This document shows, one piece after another, positions 58,066-64,000 of a stretch of DNA of 64,000 nucleotides; positions within the stretch are counted from its first letter, which is position 1, and each line of letters starts with the position of its first letter. Origin of the DNA: Lingula anatina. Its lineage: Eukaryota > Brachiopoda > Lingulata > Lingulida > Lingulidae. The stretch lies in assembly GCF_001039355.2 (NCBI RefSeq), contig NW_019775417.1:256698-320697 (forward strand). The letters are read 5' to 3'. Below the pieces are notes generated by a model that ran no database searches, was not told the DNA's origin, and saw only the letters and a program-made list of their open reading frames with translations. The position numbers were made by a program, and so were the translations under genes.

Positions 58066-61000
58066 TTAACAATGTTCCTCATATGTGGCGACCTTGTAGT
58101 TGGTCTTGGTGACAGTATCCCAGGATATGAGACTTCCCTCGTTAGTATTGGCACATATTGCCAGGCCGGGGATGTCGACTTTATCATGGTTCCAGACGTT
58201 GACGCCGCCGACGAATCCCACAAATGATGGATGTTTAGGAAGAGTATCAGGACTTGCCTCACACTGAGTGTGTCCAACAACCCATTTACCACCTGAAATC
58301 GTGTAATAGAATGAAACATAATTTAAAACCAAGACTTAATTATTCATAACAAGTTGAAACAATAATGTTATGTAAAAATTACATATTCACAGAATATTAC
58401 ATACTGCATTCGTCAGATCGAAGGACTCGATCCGTTGATGGGTCCTAAATTAAAGTAAAAAATATTAAAACATTTTGCCACTATGCCAGATCATGGGTCA
58501 TATCAATTGATTGATATAAAAATCTTGAAGAAAAAAACTCTGGTCGTTATGTTACAAGTGAATACTATGATATGATCACCATAAGCAACCCCGTGAATCG
58601 TTTGACAGTTCAGTGAAGAAGTGTATACGATGTTTACAGTAAAGTTTTTAAACATGCTGTGCCCTGTTTGCTCATATTGATATGCTGGAAAGATAAGAGA
58701 CTACAGCAAGGAGAAATAAATTTCCATATCATCCAAATTATTATGTCATTTTACCTCCAGGTATACGTGAAACTTTAACATGTTGACTCAGCGCGTGGAG
58801 ACCATCCCTGTAGACATTAACCTCTTTCTTGGCACCACTCCACACCACACACCAGTGGTGCCAGTTCCCATCGGCCGGTAGGGGCGCTTCGGCACGAGAG
58901 GATCTATTCAGTACATTATCGCCTTTCAAAACAACCGAGTAGCCGTGACCAACGGGGCTGTATCCAAGTTCAATACACTGGCGACAACTCTCTGAGCCGT
59001 AGGATAGAATGGGGCCGCTTGTGGTGCGGATGGTTTTGACCCATACGCAGGCTGTGAAGGCGTTTAAATCAGGGGTACTTGTGTGAAATAGTGACCATGA
59101 TAGGGTGCTACCTGGCTCGGGAAAGTGCAGAACTCGATCATCAACTGAAATTTAAAAATGAACGCTGACATGAAGGACAAGATCACTGCCACAACACCAA
59201 AACGAAGATAGTAAAGACTAGGACAAACTTCTAGCAACAACATAATATGGCGGTAGCTTGCAATCACATTGCGAGCTGAATAAGAAGCTTTGACACATTT
59301 TGCTCGGCAAACAGTCGCAAACCAGTTGCAACAAGGTTACAGTATCTGCAACATCTTAAATACCACTTTTAAGTTTCAAGTCACATCGTTTGCCGAGTGG
59401 TAAACAACCTGTCAGTAACCACTTGAAAAAAAAAAAAAAAAAGGGTCGCAGGATTGTAGCAATCGATTGCCGACTGGTAACACATGGTCACAAAGATCAT
59501 ATGTGCCACAAACTTAAATCGGTTGCAGCTTTCACATCAACTCCCCCTCAGAAGACAAGCAATACATTCTAGTAAAATTCAAGTAGCGCCTTCATGGAAC
59601 CTTTTTAAACAATCTGTTCATGACTATTCCCAGACCTTATTGTACTTACTGTGGATCTATCTATCTCCAAGGGGATTCTCGCTAAATTGCAATCAACGTA
59701 AGGGGCTTGGCTGTCTGTCACGCCTGTGAAGCTTCTAGCATATAATTAAATATCGTTTAGCAGCTTCAGTAGGCTTTCCAGACATCTAAACCTCTTAAGC
59801 TGAAATCAATTTAGCGAGAAACCTCTTAGAGATGGATCGAACCTGGTATATCGATCTAAGTACGGGAACGCAGTCTATGACACCCCAATTTCCTTCAGTG
59901 AAGATGAGGCCTCACTGTCATAACAAGAAGTCAGAACGACTGCAGTAAATCAGCATACACTGTGGATGTCTCAGGCAAAAAAGGCAGAGTTAACCAAAAT
60001 ATTCTAGTCTGCGCCTTTAAAGATATTATCTGTCTGTGGTTATCTCAGATCAAGGTTAATGCACATTTTGTTTTTTAATGCACACTGCACAACGTTGTAT
60101 GACAATAAAACACACCTGCTCGCGTGATTTTTTTCTACATTCTCCACTTTAATTGCCAACCCTAATTTTCAACAAAGATAACAAGATTTCATCTGCATTG
60201 ACGAAAAGATTAAAATGTCAAAGTTCTTGTTTTAAAAGCATTTTTTTCAACCTTTTTATGACAACACTTCTGTTATGGCCTACCACGCAATATCAGTTGT
60301 TCCTTCGTGACACTTCCCATATTCTCTCAATTTCAAATATATCTCAAAGCCACAATTTACTCAACTTATTGCTCAGTGTCTAGTCCTTTACATGGTGTAC
60401 GTACCACTTATATATGAGGGACCTTAATTGTCATATTTGGTCAGTAGGAAGGGTGGATATTCACCCACGTGTACATAAACCTTCATACACAGGCACATAC
60501 AAACAAACAGCAACAGGAACCAAAATAATGATAACAGTCTGCGACACTCCTACCTTTTTGTGTATTTTTCATTATGATATCTAAGAACGAGGTCTAAAAA
60601 TACAAAAGATATTCTGTCCCTCATATATTTCTACAATACCAGCAAGATGTTAAACGCTATATCCAATAAAGCAAATGCATGGGGTTAATTTCGTAATCTT
60701 GTTGGAGAAGTTTGTTTCATTTATTTTTGCATTGTTTTCAAAGAAGCATTTCGATGGACACGAAAATCGGCTTAATCGGGTCATAAATAAGCTCAGCACT
60801 GTGCTATATTTCATGGGTACATTTGGGTCGAAGAAAGACAAGATATATAGGCAGATATTAGGTTCACATATTATTTTATAATAATAATAATAATAACATT
60901 TATTTATTTCTTAAAAACTGCACTGCACTTCCGTCTCAATGCTGTTCACAAAGAAAAATATCAGAATTACATGTAATTTTTTAAAACCTTAACACTATCT

Positions 61001-62137
61001 ATTGTCCGAATGCGTGAGGGTAGTTCTTTCCAAAAAATGGGTGCTGCAATTGAAAATGGCCTGTGGCCGTAGGTTTTGTATTTCTTTGTCAATTCTGGTA
61101 AAACAAAGAGTAAAGGTGGACTGGCTGAGCTTGGATGTAGCAGAGAATAAAATATGAAGGGCATTCTGGTGAATTTAAAAACAAACAGTAGTATTTCTTA
61201 AAAGAACAATTCTCTTTCGTACTGGAAGCCAATGTAGTTCAAATAAGAATAGGTTCGAATAGGTGAAATGCTTGATCTGAGAAGGGATTTGGTCAGTAGT
61301 CGTGCTGCAGCATTTTGGACAGATTGTAGTTTTTCAATTTGGAACAAAAAAAAAGACCATTCTGCAGACTGTTTCCGTCCTCAAGATGTAAAGTTATGAA
61401 GTCATGGGCAAGCCTCTCCATTTGACATTTGTCAATGGTAATGGGATAGGGATAGTTTGGAGATTTTTAAAGACCATAGAAAACGGCTCTGGATACTGAT
61501 GTCCACGGCCATATCGCACCTGTTATAAAAATGACTCCTAGGTTTTTAACCTCATCTGTTACCGTGACCATGCTGTTTCCGATCTTTGATTGTTCGGCAT
61601 CTTGAGAAAATCGAGAGAAAAAGTGAACTAACTTCTGTTTTTTACCCTCATTAAAAATAGTGAATTGGCCTTAAGTCATTGACTCAACTGACTTATATGT
61701 GTCTGGATAGATGGTATCAAAATTGATGGCCTTCCGTAAAAATAAATCTGTGTGTGAACAGGATGGGCCGAGTACAGAGCTTTGTGGTACGCCAAAAGCT
61801 AGTGGTGTTGATGGTGATTAGCATGAGACGCGATTGGCAATACTGATTGTTCACGCTCAGACAGGTATGATTTAAACAATGCCCATGGAACACCATCTAT
61901 CTATATTTATATATATTAAGGCCACTTGTGTGAAAAGACAAAATTTCAGGGTTATCAATGCACTCAACGTACTTTCGTTTTGGGAGTTCAACCCCCTTTT
62001 CATAATGTACCCTTATGGGAAAGCAGTAATTACATTCATACCATACATATTACATTCACATATTTACCTGGAGCTGAGAATCCACTGTCAATACAAGAAA
62101 TCCAAACTAACGCTGCAAGCAGTGGATATCCAATCAT
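58066..62137 (-). CDS. Pentraxin-domain secreted protein, copy 3 (3 exons)
   Basis: Exons 62068-62137, 58755-59144 and 58066-58292, with lengths (70, 390, 227) and phases identical to copy 2; 228 aa. Signal peptide MIGYPLLAALVWISCIDSG. The pentraxin domain is complete: VLHFPEPGSTLSWSLF, C56 in AFTACVWVK, CRQCIELGYSPVGHGYS, C122 in NWHHWCVVWSG, VNVYRDGLHAL, GKWVVGHTQCEASPDTLPKH and FVGFVGGVNVWNHDKVDIP, ending YKVATYEEHC. The exon 2 nucleotide sequence is almost the same as copies 1 and 2, including silent sites. Intron 1 holds the better-preserved LINE relic. A free extra Cys in HTQCEA is shared with copy 2 but is His in copy 1. A role in innate recognition is inferred from the family only. 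Confidence 0.92.
60880..61800 (-). mobile_element. LINE (non-LTR) reverse-transcriptase relic in pentraxin copy 3 intron 1
   Basis: On the minus strand, in order: GVPQSSVLGP (about 61790-61750), frameshifted RT sequence, then LTKKYKTYGHRPFSIAAP and FWKELPSRIRTIDS (about 61110-60970), the typical C-terminus of L2/CR1-like elements. It ends with TTTGTGAACAGCATTGAGAC and an (ATT)n tail at 60880-60900, as in LINE 3' ends. It is 5' truncated and frame-broken. Confidence 0.82.
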
Positions 62138-62257
62138 GATAGTGTTCCTTACAGAACCAAAGACAGTATACCAATATGCTGCAGTATGACTGTTAAAAAA
62201 TGCTCGTCTCTTGATAATCTGAGGCGAATTTAATTTATTTCCATTCGGTTTGTTTTG

Positions 62258-62296
62258 TGTGTTTCAAAGCGAGGCTTGGGATATAAAGCGCATTGC
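62258..62296 (-). promoter_or_regulatory. Conserved pentraxin promoter block, copy 3
   Basis: Minus strand: GCGCTTTATATCCCAAGCC then TCGCTTTGAAAC, 121-159 bases upstream of the ATG. TTTATATCCC is the best TATA-like version of the three. Confidence 0.6.
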
Positions 62297-63283
62297 TTTT
62301 TGTATGCTGGCGTCGCTTTACTTCTTTATGTAATGCTACTTAACAAAATATATCTGAGTCACTGCAACTGATTACAATGCCATGCAGCGTTGAAGGCCGT
62401 GAGTGGTGAAGGGTTTCAGTATGATTCGCTCTTTTTAAAGAAGACAGATGCGTTTAAAAGGCCTAAATTGGCCAAAATGGCTTTTCGTATCATGTATGCT
62501 ATAACGGAGGCTCATATTGCAATTGTATATCTTTATTCTTCCTTAAATACAAGTCATGATTCTCCATTAGATTAACAGTGAAAACGTTGATGTCTTCACC
62601 CTCTACTGTAATCCTGCAATAAACAAATAAAGTACTTAGACTGAGTTCGTTATTATTTTACCTTTCGTTGCGTTATGATCTAAGTATACTCATTAACTTG
62701 TGCTACAGGTTCTCTAATGAGGGCTTTCGCTTACACACTTAAGTTATAAGACCTACTTCTAGTTTGCCCATTATCGTTTTACCTTTGCAATTCAAACTAT
62801 TAGCCTTTAACTATTGTTATATAATAAAAAAGAGAGAGTAATTTACCTTGACATTAAAGAAATATCTGTTAAACGTGAAGCGCTCTTATTCATGAAACCA
62901 CATGGTTTCGGACATCTTACAACAAAAAATAGTACCGGAAGAACAAAAATGACTGCGTTTTAACAATGTAAAAAATATATATATGTTTAACTGCAAAATG
63001 TAACATATGAACACCAAAAAACAACAATAATTTAATGAAACACAATCACAAAGCATAAAAAGGTAAGTAAAATAAGCTACCTGTGCGCAGGACTTATTTC
63101 CCGCGTAGTAAAGCAAACGCAAACAAAAAATGCATACTTCCGTCGCAATCTTGTGAGAGCATCCAGTATCGCAATCACTAACTAACATTACTGGCTGCAG
63201 TTACATATGCCAATTTCTGATCTACATATAAGTGCAATGAAATTAAACATTTTAAGATAAAAAATAAAATTGTAAAAAAAGTT

Positions 63284-64000
63284 GTATTATTCATCACCCC
63301 ATGCGGTTCTGTTACTAAAACCGTTATGTTTTCTAAAAACACGAAATATTTCATAAGTTTTGTTACAATATCTTAAATCAACAACAAAAATTAACAATTT
63401 AATAGTGAGAAAGGGAAAACTTTTATGAAAAAATTCCGATGGATCAGTTTCTGATGACGATATTCAAATAGATCTACGGACTGCCTTGTCGTTATGATAA
63501 CACTTGGATAGTTGACTAAAAACCGCGGTGAAAAAACGCGCCGCTATTTTGTAAGGCATACAGATGTTGTATTATCAGATAGAATTTAACTTACGGAAAA
63601 TATTATGCTGATTTAGAATGTACCTAGAATTAAGCTTTTACATATTCAGATCTATGTATTTATATATATATATAGCAGGATGCAAGTCAGCCATCAGCCA
63701 TTAAAATTGATTTAATGTTGTTGATGAAAGAGTAAACATGTAATTGATCGAGAGAGTTAAGTTTTAATTGATAAAGACGTGATGTGGCAAGTTCCAAGTC
63801 AGTCATGGAGGTTAATTCAAAGGAATAAAAGAGGTAAATGAGATATACATTTTAACTTCACATACATTATCTCATCATCATTTCATTATGTTTCTTTCTT
63901 AGTCCTTATTCTGTGATATTCATGTTTGTAATGAGGTCATGTGGAAAACAACTGTAGGTGTGAATAGATCACGTATTAGTTAGAAACAGGCTGGATGGTT
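63284..64000 (-). repeat. Pentraxin-array spacer repeat S4, running off the right edge
   Basis: The left part matches S1/S2 (ATTCATCACCCCATGCGGTT, AAACACGAAATATTTC). The right part matches S3 (GTAATGAGGTCATGTGGAAA, GTGAATAGATCACGTATT). In S3 this sequence ends about 240 bases before a pentraxin stop codon. Confidence 0.85.

Larger units (their letters stand above)
62138..64000. other. Upstream flank of pentraxin copy 3 to window edge
   Basis: Contains the copy 3 promoter block and spacer repeat S4. At 63073-63140 the minus strand has a short signal-peptide-like frame (MHFLFAFALL, then stop) that could be another exon 1 relic, but I cannot support it. Confidence 0.6.

Noticed and set aside
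60967-61164. A small host gene on the minus strand (65 residues)
   Set aside because: Sequence is the C-terminal tail of a LINE reverse transcriptase followed by a LINE-type 3' end.
62886-63188. A further pentraxin first exon or cysteine-rich peptide
   Set aside because: The signal-like start is followed directly by a stop codon, and similarity to exon 1 is too weak to call.

Overview
This is metazoan nuclear DNA: AT-rich, with short coding exons, GT-AG introns, long repeat-filled intergenic spaces and one assembly gap (11678-12664). The gene content fits a marine invertebrate: single-copy SDHA, BAG3 and ALDH8A1 orthologues, a tandem pentraxin array, and a pair of cysteine-rich somatomedin-B-like proteins. 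A mollusc or other lophotrochozoan seems most likely from the lineage-expanded families, but the sequence alone does not settle the phylum. There are no bacterial-type operons and no CRISPR array, and I recognised no tRNA or rRNA gene.

Layout. (1) 37-3841, minus: the 5' five coding exons of a secreted coiled-coil protein of a family I cannot name; it runs off the left edge. (2) 8608-17841, plus: a complete 14-exon SDHA gene (660 aa), with a 161-bp satellite and the gap in intron 5. (3) 20602-24353, minus: a two-exon BAG3-like co-chaperone (419 aa: WW domain, two IPV-type motifs, BAG domain), convergent with SDHA. Its promoter has a TATA box and a heat-shock-element array. (4) 25904-32536, plus: a complete 10-exon ALDH8A1 gene (484 aa), divergent from BAG3. 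(5) 36043-39823 (minus) and 41686-45405 (plus): two head-to-head paralogues with identical exon phases, encoding large secreted or membrane-anchored proteins with an SMB-like knot. (6) 46344 to the right edge, minus: a tandem pentraxin array with one damaged copy, two intact 228-aa copies, one relic first exon, and spacer repeats at the right edge that predict a further copy just outside. LINE reverse-transcriptase relics, a foldback element and a small MITE lie in the array.

How the genes relate. SDHA (TCA cycle and respiratory chain) and ALDH8A1 (kynurenine catabolism) are metabolic housekeeping genes. BAG3 belongs to the HSP70/small-HSP protein-quality-control system and appears wired to HSF1. 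The right half looks like a rapidly evolving extracellular block: pentraxins are pattern-recognition proteins in other animals, and the SMB pair is also extracellular.

The most interesting signals are: an in-frame 78-bp duplication of the SDHA exon 8 acceptor, which could add 26 residues; a decayed duplication of the same kind at ALDH8A1 exon 3; the heat-shock promoter of BAG3; the mirror-image SMB gene pair with possible furin sites; and birth, decay and apparent homogenisation in the pentraxin array.
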